Assembly (NCBI GenBank): GCA_001557505.1
Contig: LSAX01000004.1
Span: 2,604,001-2,668,000 of the forward strand
Direction: 5' to 3'
From: Reticulascus tulasneorum
Taxonomy: Eukaryota; Ascomycota; Sordariomycetes; Glomerellales; Reticulascaceae
DNA: 64,000 bases
Shown here: positions 1-10,971 of the stretch, one piece after another
How positions within the stretch are numbered: position 1 is the stretch's first letter
How the letters are laid out: every line of letters starts with the position of its first letter
Made by a program: the position numbers and the translations under genes
Notes under the pieces: generated by a model
The model's input: only the letters and a program-made list of their open reading frames with translations
The model's database searches: none
Told to the model about the DNA's origin: nothing

Positions 1-2296
1 TGAAATTTATTAGCTTCATACCCCAACGGCTCGGCGATGGCAGGTAGTTTCTGGAAAGGCGTTGGAGGACCCGAGTTTCGCTGCGTCAAAGCCCCTACGT
101 CTCTAAGTTGCCTAGCCCATCAGATAAGTTGACGGAGAATTTTGCGAAGGGACGCTTCAGAATCAAGGTTTGTCTCGTCCCGTTCCGAGCATTAGGGTGT
201 CAGATTCATACCAAATACACTGCAAATATTTTAAAGAACTGTGCATCGGTACGGGCAACTCTTAAGGTTACCAGCTTTGATATGTACAAGGTAGGGTGAC
301 GCGCCGTACATCATAGTGGACTGATGGTATCGGAGCGAGATGACGCCTCGCCTAAGTCGGCAAGTCAGGCATGGCAGGGTGGGCCTCCATAAACGCTTCT
401 CATCTGCAAGGCCGGCCGTCACAGGAGGTCAATGACCTCTCCAGGACGGGCGTGGGAAGGGTTGCCAACAGCAAACTCGGAAGCGACCTCAGCAACGCTG
501 GCTCCATCGTTCCAAGAAACCGGCAGAGAGGGAATCCATCCCTTTTCCACTTCCACGTGGGGGCGCCAATGGAGAAGCTGACCATTAATGGCTGGGCGAC
601 GAAGATGGGATTGACATCGAATTGGTACCGTGATACCACATTTACCACTTAGAAGGATGAGACAGCACGAGAGTTGTAGAGGGAGGTTGCTTCATCTGTG
701 TGTATCCACACCGAGTGGCCATCTCCCAAACAGCAACCCCAGAGGCAGGTTGCCTTTGAGGAGAGGGGGGCCCAGTTTCTAAAAATGTGGACGCCATGGC
801 CGTGATATACAGCGGCTTTGTCGATCTGAGAGTGCGCAGATGATGGGCCCCTGATTTTTGGCTGAAGTGACATGTACTTTCCTTCCTTCTCACATTGACT
901 CAAATCAAGCTACTGTGCGTGCGTCAGGTAACACGCGCGCATACGGCGCAAATTGCGGTGATTGCTAATCCTTAACAAACCCGCGCTGGGCAGACGCCTG
1001 TTGGTAGTTGGACTCGCAACTCAATGTGCGAAATGGCTCCGCCCGCAGCGGTACACGTATGTATGCAAAGGGACGGGCGGGTAAAGATGCGCCAGTGCGT
1101 AGAGCATGGGAATTTGTTGGCAGTCGATGGAAAATAGGAACTGCCTCCAAGTCCCAAGAGAAGATCCAAGCACAACAGGCAAAGAGCGGCAGGGAAGTCG
1201 AGAGCAAAGAGAGGAACGTGGCCGAAAGATCCATCTTGGGGGAAGGGGGGGGCGACCAGGATGATGAAGTTTCTTGAGGTTGACAAAACAACGTAGAGCA
1301 TCTCGCCTTTTGTGATATGTCGCAGGAACCAACCCCATATTCCTTGAAGAAACTGTATGATGCCTCTAGACTAGGCCAAAAGCAACCGTCGCCATGTAAG
1401 TTTTGCAGTTGAAAATGTGATGAATGAATACATACCATTTCCCTCAGTGCCAACCTACTGATCCAAGCACAAGGAACCTTCTCCTCTTCTTCCCTCTGAA
1501 GCGACGTGTGATTAAAAATCGGGTACCTATGAGGCCTGTAACGGGGCATAGCTAGGTAGGTATGGCCACCACCTAGTTAGGTACCTTACCTACCTTAAGT
1601 AATGAAGGTGCTTGCACCACCTGGCAAAAACGTGGCCTGGGGGGTGCTTCTCAACTGAAGCCTGCCAGCCATGCTAGCTAACTTAGGTAACTAGTTAGGC
1701 CACCACCAGGGAGAAAGTTATGGGCCTCCTACTCTCCTAAATTTGCCCATCTTCCCGGGTCCCTGTCCACTGTTCCATGGGTGTTATAGAGACCTTCCAG
1801 CAGCCGAAGCGACCTCTAACAACCCCAAGTTCTTAGTCCAGTACTCCCCACGTCCCACGCCAACACCAATTTTCTTCTCCTGCCTTCTACTCTTCCATCC
1901 TCTCTACCTCACTCTCTTCCCTTTTTTTTTCTTAACCCTTCTCCTTCTCCCTGCCCAATCTCTTCACACAAGCTCCGAGGGCAAAAAGCACATCGAACGA
2001 GGACTAGGTCGAATTCGTCCGAGTCTTCCTTTTCGTGTGCTCGAATCCAATCCACCCTCTGCGCCTGCAGCAGCTTCTTTTGCTCTGCATCTCTCCTGAG
2101 GCTACTCGGAACCATCCCCTCTTGGAGACTACCTACGTCTCTCGGCCGACTGAACAAGCTGCAGCCTCTGAACTACAGCTTCAAGCTCCTCGAGGCACTA
2201 AGTCGAGCGTTGGGAAACATCGGACTCGGCAAATTCTCCACTGTCTACCGAAATTGTTCGCTTTGATTCCACCATCATCATCACTACCCTGCCAAG
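1..2296. other. Intergenic region and leader of the Nrp1-like gene
   Basis: I see no gene here. The longest ATG-started frame (minus, 1549 to 965, 194 codons) resembles nothing I know and has no plausible splice partners. Positions 1549-1700 carry several copies of the short motif TAGGTA/TACCTA that recurs in other intergenic parts of the window. From about 1780 to 2296 the + strand is pyrimidine-rich and contains no ATG at all, as expected of a transcribed 5' leader for the gene at 2297. Confidence 0.6.
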
Positions 2297-4462
2297 ATGT
2301 CTGGACAACAGTCCTCGCAGCTCAATATCGATCGCTATGTCGTGATCCACGTCGCAACTACCTGCGACGAGCACGGTGTCTACGTTACAAAGGATTCTGC
2401 TGAGGTTATTGAGCTTGGCTGGATTCTTCTGGACGCAAAGACGCTGGAGGAGGTGAGCTCTTGGCCCGCCGCAAATGTTCCCCTTTCCTCGCCTCCCACA
2501 TCTTACTGACCAAGCTTCCCTCTGGTAGATCTCTCGCGACAGCGCCCTTGTTAAGCCGATTAATACTCCGATTACACCGCTGTGCAGTAAGTTACACTAT
2601 TCTCACCTTGCTGCCACCAGGCTACCTGGAGCTCTCCCCGGAATGTTACGAACGAGGGAAAAATTTCTGGCTGACCATCGGGGTTCTAGCGAGCTTGACC
2701 ACATTGACCTGGGAACACGTCCGAAACGCTGGAACATTTAGGGATGCCATCAATCGGTTCGATGCATTCGCCACTGAGCACTTGACCTCCCAGAATCTCG
2801 ACTTCGTCTTCGTTACTCTTGATGCGTGGGACCTTCGTGTCCAGCTGCCCCGAGAAGCCCGAGACAAAGCTGTTGTCCTGCCTCCATACCTGCAGCACTC
2901 TCGTACCTTCGACTTGCGCACTGAATATCAACGATGGCAACAACACCACCCAGAGTCCCTGCCGTTCGGCCCTTCGATGCTATCCAATATATGTGCTGCT
3001 CTAGAGGTCGAGCCTGTGCAATCAAGTGCTCCGATCAAGCATAACCTGCCCTTTCATCTGCAGGCTCTTGCTCCAGCGTCTCCACGACGAGCCATGGAAG
3101 AGGCCGTTACTCTTGCTCGTGTCCTTCGCGGTTTGATCCGCAAGTCACAGCCTCCTCACGAGCATCCTGACGTGCTCACCCGCCCCATGGATGCTCGAGC
3201 AGACGTTCGCGCCTTCTTGTCTGAGCGAAGCAAGGTTCTCCACATGTCTGGACTGCCCCACGATACAACTCAGTCGGAACTCGAGAGCTGGTTCACTCAG
3301 TTCGGAGGCCGCCCAATTGCCTTCTGGACCCTCCGCACTCCTGAGCAGCACAAGCCAACCGGAAGTGGCTTTGCTGTCTTCTCTTCCCATGAAGAGGTAC
3401 GTACCATGATATCTGTTCACTGTTTTGTGACAAGAAGTCATCCGTTCCATTTTATGTCACATCATCCTGCACATTTCTTACTAGATACCTGCTCCAATGA
3501 ACACCTTGCTGACTTGTCGGCAGGCTGCTGAGAGCTTGTGCATGAATGGTCGTGCTCTTAACGAGAAAGCGATCGAAGTGTCACCATCTTCCAGTCGTGT
3601 GCTTGACCGCGCCGCCGAGATCTTGACCCCCTTCCCACCCAGCAAGAACCGACCTCGACCAGGAGATTGGACTTGCCCATCTTGTGGCTTCTCCAACTTC
3701 CAGCGACGCACGGCTTGTTTCCGCTGCTCCTTCCCGGCTGTTGGTGCAGGGCCAGCCGGTGGCGATGCTGGCGGTGGTGGTTATGGCTATGGCTATGGGC
3801 CTCCGGCTATGATGCCACCTCCGCAGCATGTTGGTCACCACGGACATATGGGTCACGGAGGCGGTCGCATGGGCGGCAGTGGCGTTGTGCCTTTCCGTGC
3901 CGGTGACTGGAAGTGTGGTAACGAGGTTTGCGGCTACCACAACTTTGCTAAGAATGTCTGCTGTTTGAGATGCGGTGCTAGCCGCGCCGGTGCCGCCGTC
4001 GTCGCTGACGCGGGTTATCCCTCGCCTATGGAAGCGCCGTCGACATATAGTATGAGCCAGGGTTCTATGGGCGGCACTCCCGGACCTGGTCCATTCGCAT
4101 CAGCTGCCGGTGGATTTGGCTCTGGCGGCGGCTACGGTCAACACTTTGGGGGACCGCCAAGCACTTACGCTCTTCCATCCGGCTTGGGAGGCGGTGCTGC
4201 CCCATATCCATCCCTCAACACCCACTTTGGACCTGCTCCCGGATCCCACTCTGCTGGGCCCTTCGATAGTCGAGCGGCCGAGGCTGCATTCCAGTCTGCC
4301 ACAAATGGCCCCGCCTCTGCCGGTCCATCGAACAACTTTTACTCTCAGAATGAGAACGATCCTTTCGCCTTCCTCTCTAGTGGAATTGGAGGGCTCTCTG
4401 TTAGCGGCGGGGATGGCCGTCAGAACGGTGCATCTGTGCCGCCTAGCAAGTCTCCTGCGTAA
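2297..4462 (+). CDS. nrp1: Nrp1-like RNA-binding protein: degenerate ERI-1-type exonuclease domain, RRM, two RanBP2 zinc fingers
   Basis: Exons are 2297-2452, 2529-2586, 2690-3396 and 3524-4462, giving 619 residues; all joins are GT..AG and restore frame. Residues ~13-222 look like the 3' exonuclease (RNase T/ERI-1) fold. Motif I reads VVIHVATTCDE, where active enzymes have D-x-E, and the later DD motif reads AMEEA; the VTLDAWDLR segment is kept. An RRM follows (~253-330, KVLHMSGLP and GSGFAVF as its RNP cores). Two RanBP2 fingers come next, with cysteines at about 358/361/372/375 and 438/443/454/457, separated by a Gly/His-rich linker; the C-terminus is Gly/Ser/Pro-rich. The architecture matches the fungal asparagine-rich protein/Nrp1 family; budding-yeast Nrp1 is linked to stress granules. 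RNA binding is well supported; nuclease activity is unlikely. The start is the first ATG after a 0.5-kb ATG-free leader. Confidence 0.88.
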
Positions 4463-6028
4463 TTGACTTGCGAGCAACTGCCAGGCTGCTCCCTGTGTAC
4501 CGGCTTCCTCAGATCGTTTTCATGCAAAACTATCGGCTGTCTACATTTCACATGTGACTTATTTCTACGGAACGACCTTTGGGACGAGAAGAACATAGAG
4601 CATTTAACCTTGGCAATCACCTTCTGGACTTACGCTATGCTTTCGAGGGAAGGGTTTGGCAAGGTTTGGGAAGAAATTTGGACCCGGGGGTTGTCGGAAT
4701 ACCAACGGCGGTGGGAAAAAGTTTGCAAGGCTGGAAAGACAAAAGAGTGTTACAATACGGGACGGACGGGAATCCTTCTGGGCAGAGTATCTTTCGCTGA
4801 CAAGCGTCAGTAAATACAATGGCTGGCTAGTTAGGGATTGTTGATCTGCCCCTACCCTTACCTGGATGTAGAGATTGTGGCTGTGGTATGGCAGGACAGG
4901 GAAGGGAGGTGCATAGCGAAGGGGAGTGTAAGGGTATACCTTGGCCTTTCCGCGTGTGTGAGATCTCGAATTTCAGTTCTTGGTGTGTTTCTTCTATCTC
5001 AAACCTGACCTTTATTCTCGTTCTCGTATGTTTTCTTGTTTGTTTACCTTCGAATTCCGAGTGTCCTCGATATGTCATGTTTCATTTTCAAAAGACGGAT
5101 TCTTTTTATATTGTCTAGCTGGGCGGCAGACCTGGGGAGGAGTCGGGGAGTGAAACAAAGGTCATGGTGGGCAGGCTGGCTGGCTGTCGTCTTTTAAGTC
5201 TGCACTTGAATTTCTTGCTTCGTCATGTGGGAGCAAACATGAGAGTTTGTAGGATGTCCGTCTGGGGGGTGATACACTCTGCAGGGAAAGTCTGTTGCTC
5301 GGGGGAACGTGGCGGGCCGATAATCTTTTGATGCCATTTTGTTGCTGTTGCATATTCGACCGAACGGATTTGATACACAAAAAGCAAATGCATGCGAACG
5401 GACTGCATCCAACATGGCATACTAGGCATGGACACGTTACTTTTGATTTCCGATCCTGTTTTCTTTTTCACTCTTGCCCCGACTTTGTTATCTCTTCCTT
5501 TCCTTTCCATCATTTCCTTTCTTGATCTTCGGAAGCACGGGGTTGGGGGGTTGGTTCGGTGGGTGGTGGTGAGGTTATAAGATATAAAAAGACTGCTTGG
5601 GATGGATGGATGGGATGGTGGGTGGGTGCCGGCTGGAGGCTGGCTGGCCGTTAGAGGATCCATGTTATTGTCAACCCGCCCCGTTTTCTATAGTGCATTT
5701 ATCACATAACTCAAGAACACAATTTCATCAAGTTTACATTGCGACGGGGAGTCTGTGTGTGTCAACTGTCTTCGTTTTTGTGGTGTGTTGCTAGAGCATC
5801 TATCATGGAATTGCCAACGAGTATCTTGAGTTGATGATCTCGCAGAGAAGCAACACGCTCTGATGGTCCGAGTGACTGGAAAGTCTCCGATCGACTAATA
5901 AGGCCTGATATCAAGAATTTACCTCTGACAACTGCCCGAGAACGGCCAAGATGGATGCACCAGCTTACTTCGGTGGGCATCGTCGATGATATCTAATAGT
6001 ATTCATTCGGTACAAGTCCTCCCCGCTC
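4463..6028. other. Intergenic (tail to tail), no gene seen
   Basis: Lies between two convergent genes and should hold both 3' UTRs. Frames here are short and unrelated to known proteins. The sequence is T/G-rich around 5440-5620. I see no RNA gene or repeat. Confidence 0.6.
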
Positions 6029-8023
6029 TCAAAGTGAAAGATCCATAACGTCCTCGTCACCGGAATACTCATCAGCACTCTCTCCTTCGTCGATACCGTC
6101 GTCGCCGCCGTCACTGCCATACCCATACTCGGCACCAGCTTCATGGCCACTGGCCATCCATTCCTCTTCGCCACCCAAGTCTGCAGAACTATCCGGACTG
6201 TCTCTGCGGATGGCTCTGACGTAGCTTCTCCAGTCGAACTCGGCGGCTTCCTCCGTATAATCGACCCAAGACAGTGCTTTGAGATAGTCGTCGGTGGTGG
6301 TGGCAGTCGCAATTCCGAAAAGCGCCTGGTTCACGTACTCCTCCACAATGACCTCCCGCTTCTTAGCGTCCTCTTGCGTCCACTGAATGTGATCGTCGCC
6401 ATATCGCTTCCACTCACACATCTTGGCGAAGAGTGCTCGACGTTCTTCATCCGAAATCGGGAGATTGGAGATATTGGAATCGTTGCCACCATTCTTCACA
6501 TGCCCTATCTCGACGACTGATGACTGCTTCCCTGTTTTCCAGGCCCGATCTCCAGCAGTCGAATTGCTTACTACGGTCGTAAGTCGAAGCTCATCAGCAC
6601 TGGGGTAGAGCTTCTCTCCAGTCTCCAAGTCGAAATGCCCCCAGACAACCATTTTAATGAGGTGCTGGTCGAGCAAAATTCCACGGCGGAGGCCTTCGAT
6701 CGGCATGAGCTCATCTGGTCGGAAGAGATGCAGCTTTCCATGGCCCCAACCTTCAAGATGCAAAAGCCCAATTTCATTCCATGGAACCCCAAAGATAGGT
6801 TGGCCGATATCTTCTGGGCGGTGTCTAAGGACAGTTCTTGGGTAGTCATAGCGAGTCTTGAGTTCCGCTATCTCGATCGCCTTGGTATAATTCTTTTGCA
6901 TAAGAACTTGCCAAAGAGGGTAGAGTCCACGCTGACCGAGCAAAACTTTCGTCAACGCCACATCTGGGGATCCGAAAAGAGGGTCGTTGAAATGCATGTT
7001 GAGCTTGACGAAGAACAATTGGGCAGTGAAAAGATCGTTGTTCGACCACCACTTCTGGTTATGGAGAATAGCAAGTCGTTGCTTCGTTGCACTGACTTCC
7101 ATGAGCAGCCACATCTTCTTGAGTGTTGAGTGGATGGTCTTTGGTAGGGCCTGTCCACATCGAGCGAGCACGGCCACGATGTCTTGGACGCAGCGTTCGC
7201 GGGAAACCACCATCTGGAACCAGCGGAGCGAAGGGATGTAGCGCACTTCTTTTTGTCTCGCGTTATCAAGATCAGATGTGGCGGCAGAGTAGGCGTTGGT
7301 GCGGCCGGCAGGGTCGAGCATGCAGTGCTTTGCGTATATCTTAAAAGGGAACACTCTGCCAGACTCAGGAGCCATGTGATCAACCCACATGCGGATGCTG
7401 GACATCGTGTGAGTACTAATGGCCCTGTTGAATGGCTTGCTGATGCTGAACAGTTTTACAATGTCGCTGGGATCCATCTGCTTTCCCAGCTCAACGGCGA
7501 GCTCGATGTTCTGTGAAATGGCTGTAATGATATTGAAACCATTGTGATTCACCAGGTCGAGGTGCTGGAGGTCTCCGCCAACCTCATAGGCATTGGGTTC
7601 GACCTCCAACTTGAGTTTCTTCTTTATGGCTCCGCCACTTGTCTCACTAGTAATGGCCATGGCCTCGCCAAATGGTTCGATCTGGGCTGTGTTTGGCACT
7701 CCATAATCAACACCATGGTTGAGCGAGTCGTTCATAAGCTCGGTGTCATTCACGACACCCACCTTGGCAACCTCTTCCTCAGTTGCGGCATTGCGCCTAA
7801 CCTCCCACTGGAGATGTTCATTTATGGCAGCCCCTAGCTCTTGGTTACTGATCTGTCTGTCAGGGTTACTTTCTCGGAGGCGACCGAGCACCTTGAGGGC
7901 GATCTCGTCGAAGAGATCGAGATCAACGTCTCTCAGAATGGCCATCTTGACCGAATGCGCGAAACGAGTGTGAGTTGGACGAGAGAACGGGATTAGGCCT
8001 TTGGGTACCAACTTTTCAGGCAT
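6029..8023 (-). CDS. Uncharacterised fungal protein, 664 aa
   Basis: One intronless frame of 664 codons from ATG at 8023 to the stop at 6029. An in-frame ATG 26 codons downstream (MAILRDVDLDL) is an alternative start. I cannot assign a function. What can be seen: a soluble protein with no signal peptide or membrane span; a charged, low-complexity stretch at ~80-150; a mostly helical middle rich in Trp, Leu and aromatic residues (~160-470); and a strongly acidic, Gly/Asp/Glu-rich tail (last ~50 residues). The segment reading SDIVKLFSISKPFNRAIS (~185-202) is faintly like the helical core of an F-box, but too divergent to call. The even frame and lack of stops make it a real gene. It lies head-to-tail upstream of nothing on its own strand; its promoter is in 8024-8529. 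Confidence 0.8.
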   Translation of the reverse strand: MPEKLVPKGLIPFSRPTHTRFAHSVKMAILRDVDLDLFDEIALKVLGRLRESNPDRQISNQELGAAINEHLQWEVRRNAATEEEVAKVGVVNDTELMNDSLNHGVDYGVPNTAQIEPFGEAMAITSETSGGAIKKKLKLEVEPNAYEVGGDLQHLDLVNHNGFNIITAISQNIELAVELGKQMDPSDIVKLFSISKPFNRAISTHTMSSIRMWVDHMAPESGRVFPFKIYAKHCMLDPAGRTNAYSAATSDLDNARQKEVRYIPSLRWFQMVVSRERCVQDIVAVLARCGQALPKTIHSTLKKMWLLMEVSATKQRLAILHNQKWWSNNDLFTAQLFFVKLNMHFNDPLFGSPDVALTKVLLGQRGLYPLWQVLMQKNYTKAIEIAELKTRYDYPRTVLRHRPEDIGQPIFGVPWNEIGLLHLEGWGHGKLHLFRPDELMPIEGLRRGILLDQHLIKMVVWGHFDLETGEKLYPSADELRLTTVVSNSTAGDRAWKTGKQSSVVEIGHVKNGGNDSNISNLPISDEERRALFAKMCEWKRYGDDHIQWTQEDAKKREVIVEEYVNQALFGIATATTTDDYLKALSWVDYTEEAAEFDWRSYVRAIRRDSPDSSADLGGEEEWMASGHEAGAEYGYGSDGGDDGIDEGESADEYSGDEDVMDLSL

Positions 8024-8529
8024 AAATGAATGACGCCAAGGGAAAAGAACGAGTGTGCCGATGTGAATGTTACGAAGGGAAAGCTCGAGTTGTGTTTAGG
8101 TGGAAGAGGTGGTGGCAATTTAATATTTGCCATTGTTGAGGAGCCCTCAATAGAAAACAATATAATCAGTAGACTGAATAGGAAATAGCGCAAGACAATG
8201 AAGCGTGGAGCCTTCCGTTCTAGCATACATATTTATTTGACTAGGCAAATGTAAGGAAACCGCACTCTAATGAATGCCAAGTTGACCCTGTGATGGGACG
8301 GATATCAAGATTATAGTTGTTCTCCTGAGGACCTACAACCACTCAGTTCCTCCTATGGACATTTGATACATTTGCCCAATCTACTGAGAGGCTGGGCCCT
8401 ACAGAGCAAAAAAGATTGGGACTTGAAAACGTGAAGATTCACCTATTTTCCAGTGACGCCAAAGCACATCTCTCCCCTGATACCCCTTTACCTGTCCGGC
8501 TTGGGATTGCGGGCGACGTATAACCGTAC
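8024..8529. other. Promoter of the 664-aa gene plus hat2 3' UTR
   Basis: About 500 bp between two tandem minus-strand genes. AT-richer than its surroundings at 8090-8280. No gene seen. Confidence 0.55.
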
Positions 8530-10108
8530 CTATCGGTCGATCTCATCGAGGGGCATCTCTCCATCATCCTTGCCAACAATAGAATCAGCAACTTTCCAGA
8601 TTTGTAGCAAGTTGTCTTCAGCTGCGCTGCAGACAAGCCAAGGGTCGTTGGGGTTCCAGCTGAAGTCAGCTAAATGGTTTGTATGCCCACCATGCATAAA
8701 TAGTCTACATAGCCTGTTAGTATTCCGGTTCACAGAGAGAAAGGAGCTCAAGATAGCACGCACAGTTCTGGTGGTCCATCTTCTTGGTCGTCAGGCATCT
8801 GCTCCTCGCCGACCCGTGCGAGATCCCAGAATATGATTCGTCGATCGTAGCTGCCGCTACCGAGGATGCCAGCTTCCTGTGGGTGCCAAGACAGGGATGT
8901 GACAGCATCGTTGTGGCCCTCGAGAGTGTGGATCTTCTCTTTGACGTTTCGCAAGTCCCAGATGCCAAGTGTCTTGTCAGCCGACGCCGTTGCGACAAGA
9001 ACCTCGGATGTGGGATTGAAAGCTAAGGCGTTGATTGCGTCCGTATGGCCGCGCTTGGCCACCATGGCGGCTCTCGATGTCTCCGCCACGCGAACATCAA
9101 TGATCTGCATAGTCAGGTCGTCCGAAACAGTGCCAATGAAGCTCTTGGCAATGGGATGATGCTGTACATCGTTGACGATTTGTGAGTGGTGTGTGTACTT
9201 TCGGGCAGGCTTCAAGGTGTGCGTGTTACTCTGGAGCGTCCTCAAATCCCTATAGCACAATTAGCTTCCTCCCCAAAGCTCCTGGGGACCCACAATCGTA
9301 CCATAAACACACCGTGGTGTCTTCACTGCCCGATACTAGGCAACCGGCCTCATGGGGGTTCCAGCTCAGACCGTATCCTTCCTGTTTATGACCAATGAGT
9401 TCGATTTGAGCATTGACCTTCCCCGTAGGTTGGCTGCTGTGCTTGGTACGGTCAAAGATCAGGATTCTGCCATCAACACATAGAGTGGCAATGATATCAG
9501 GATTCTGCGGTTGATATCGCGCCTTATTGATCTCACCAGGGTGATCGATCTTCTGCACAATGTTGAAACGGATAGCTGCGACGTCGCCCGAGGCCGATTT
9601 ACCATATCCACCGATTTCTCCTCGCTCCTCATCGAAGTCGCTTGGGTTTGGCTCGATTGACTTGGGGATCTCGACTTCGGCGATCTGAACATGGTTCGGA
9701 ATGCCCTCCGAAGTATGTGTTCCAAGTAGCATTCTGTGAATTCGGTAGTTCTTGTCCTCTGGCTCTTTGACGTCAGGAAACCATTGGGTAGTAAGAGTAG
9801 GCCATTCCAGAGCCGTGCTTCGAACCGGTTAGTAATGACCGCCAACCAGATACGGGCGACATTACCTCAAGATCATGTCATAGAGGAACGGGCTGTTTTT
9901 CTTCCATGTCTTGTATTCTGCCTTCTGGTTAGGGGTGACTTTCGTGATTGGGGAACTAGCAGAAGTCACCTTCGTTGATGAGCCGTTGGTCTTGATCATC
10001 ATTGTCGTCCTGGAGCATTTCGACTGAGAAGGCTGGTCAGTCCTGTTGGTAAGAAATGCGCAGCCGGATCTTACCATCAACATCATCAACAACCTGTGCT
10101 GGCGCCAT
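8530..10108 (-). CDS. hat2: Histone acetyltransferase type B subunit 2 (RbAp48/Msi1-type WD40 histone chaperone)
   Basis: Exons on the minus strand are 10108-10075, 10023-9970, 9917-9866, 9817-9302, 9249-8764 and 8704-8530 (438 residues). Five short GT..AG introns restore the frame at every join. The N-terminal helix reads INEEYKTWKKNSPFLYDMI, the histone-H4-binding helix of the RbAp46/48-Hat2 family. It is followed by the WPTLTTQWFPD segment and seven WD repeats, among them GHKQEGYGLSWNP, HHSQIVNDVQHHP, GHTDAINALAFNP and GHNDAVTSLSWHP. The C-terminus NPNDPWLVCSAAEDNLLQIW is family-typical. With Hat1 it would acetylate newly made histone H4; the same protein may also serve CAF-1 and Rpd3-type complexes. 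Length is normal. Its start lies 863 bp from the divergent xrn1 start. Confidence 0.95.
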
Positions 10109-10971
10109 TTTGTGGTTAAAGAGAAAGAGGTAGCCAAGACTGCCCTAGGAGAGATAAACTAATCCAGTAGGCAAAGAACGATATGGGATGAAGGGTATTT
10201 TTCTGTGTGTTGATCCACTGCTTTGAGGAGTCGTCTCACAAGGCGCATACGATTGAAAGACGCGGTGGAGGAAGAAGTTGACGCGAATGGCTGATCGCGT
10301 AAAGTGAAATTTAGCGGTTAGTAGCAGCTAGGTATTTTTGGGCAGGGGTAGGAGCTATCTGAAGGCCAGGACGGGATTGGCCTGCGCCAGCGTGGGGCTG
10401 TTGCCGAATGACTCCAGTACTATCGATACATGTGCGCCAGATGAACACCTGATTAAGTACAAGTCCGTGCGCCTTGCTCTAGGTATCCAGCACTAGAACT
10501 TAGTGGCCCTCGAAGCATGAAGGCGGTACTGGGTACATTGATTATGTAAGTAAACAGGGTACCTCGACCCGGACCTCGACCTCACCCCTCCACCAGGCCA
10601 CAAAGTTCCTGCATCATTCCTATATCCTCGAGCGCATTGAGAAACATCGAAGTTGACCGACGAACCACGGGCTACCTCACCGCCGAATTTCCTCCCGCTG
10701 GTCATGTTCATCTTCTAAGCTCTGTATCTTGAACTGTGCAGTTGTCTTTCACTTCACCTTCACCTCTTTCTCCCGGATACACCAGGCAACCCTGACCAGC
10801 GAGCCACCCACCGCCTTCCCCCCGTTCGCCGGCTTTGAACAGAAAGATACAAACCGCAATATTCATGACCCGGACAGCACACTCATTGAAACATTGTTGT
10901 ACTCATTTTGAAGGCCGCTATCATCGTCATTGCATCTGAGCCTGGGCTAGGACTGCCCGCCGCCCCTCACC
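10109..10971. promoter_or_regulatory. Divergent promoter region, hat2 / xrn1
   Basis: 863 bp between the divergent start codons of hat2 and xrn1. No TATA box or repeat stands out. Short frames within it begin with non-ATG codons or are unconvincing. Confidence 0.5.

Noticed and set aside
965..1549. Minus-strand ATG frame of 194 codons
   Set aside because: No known likeness, no domain or signal pattern; overlaps another long frame on the opposite strand, as chance frames in moderately GC-rich DNA do.
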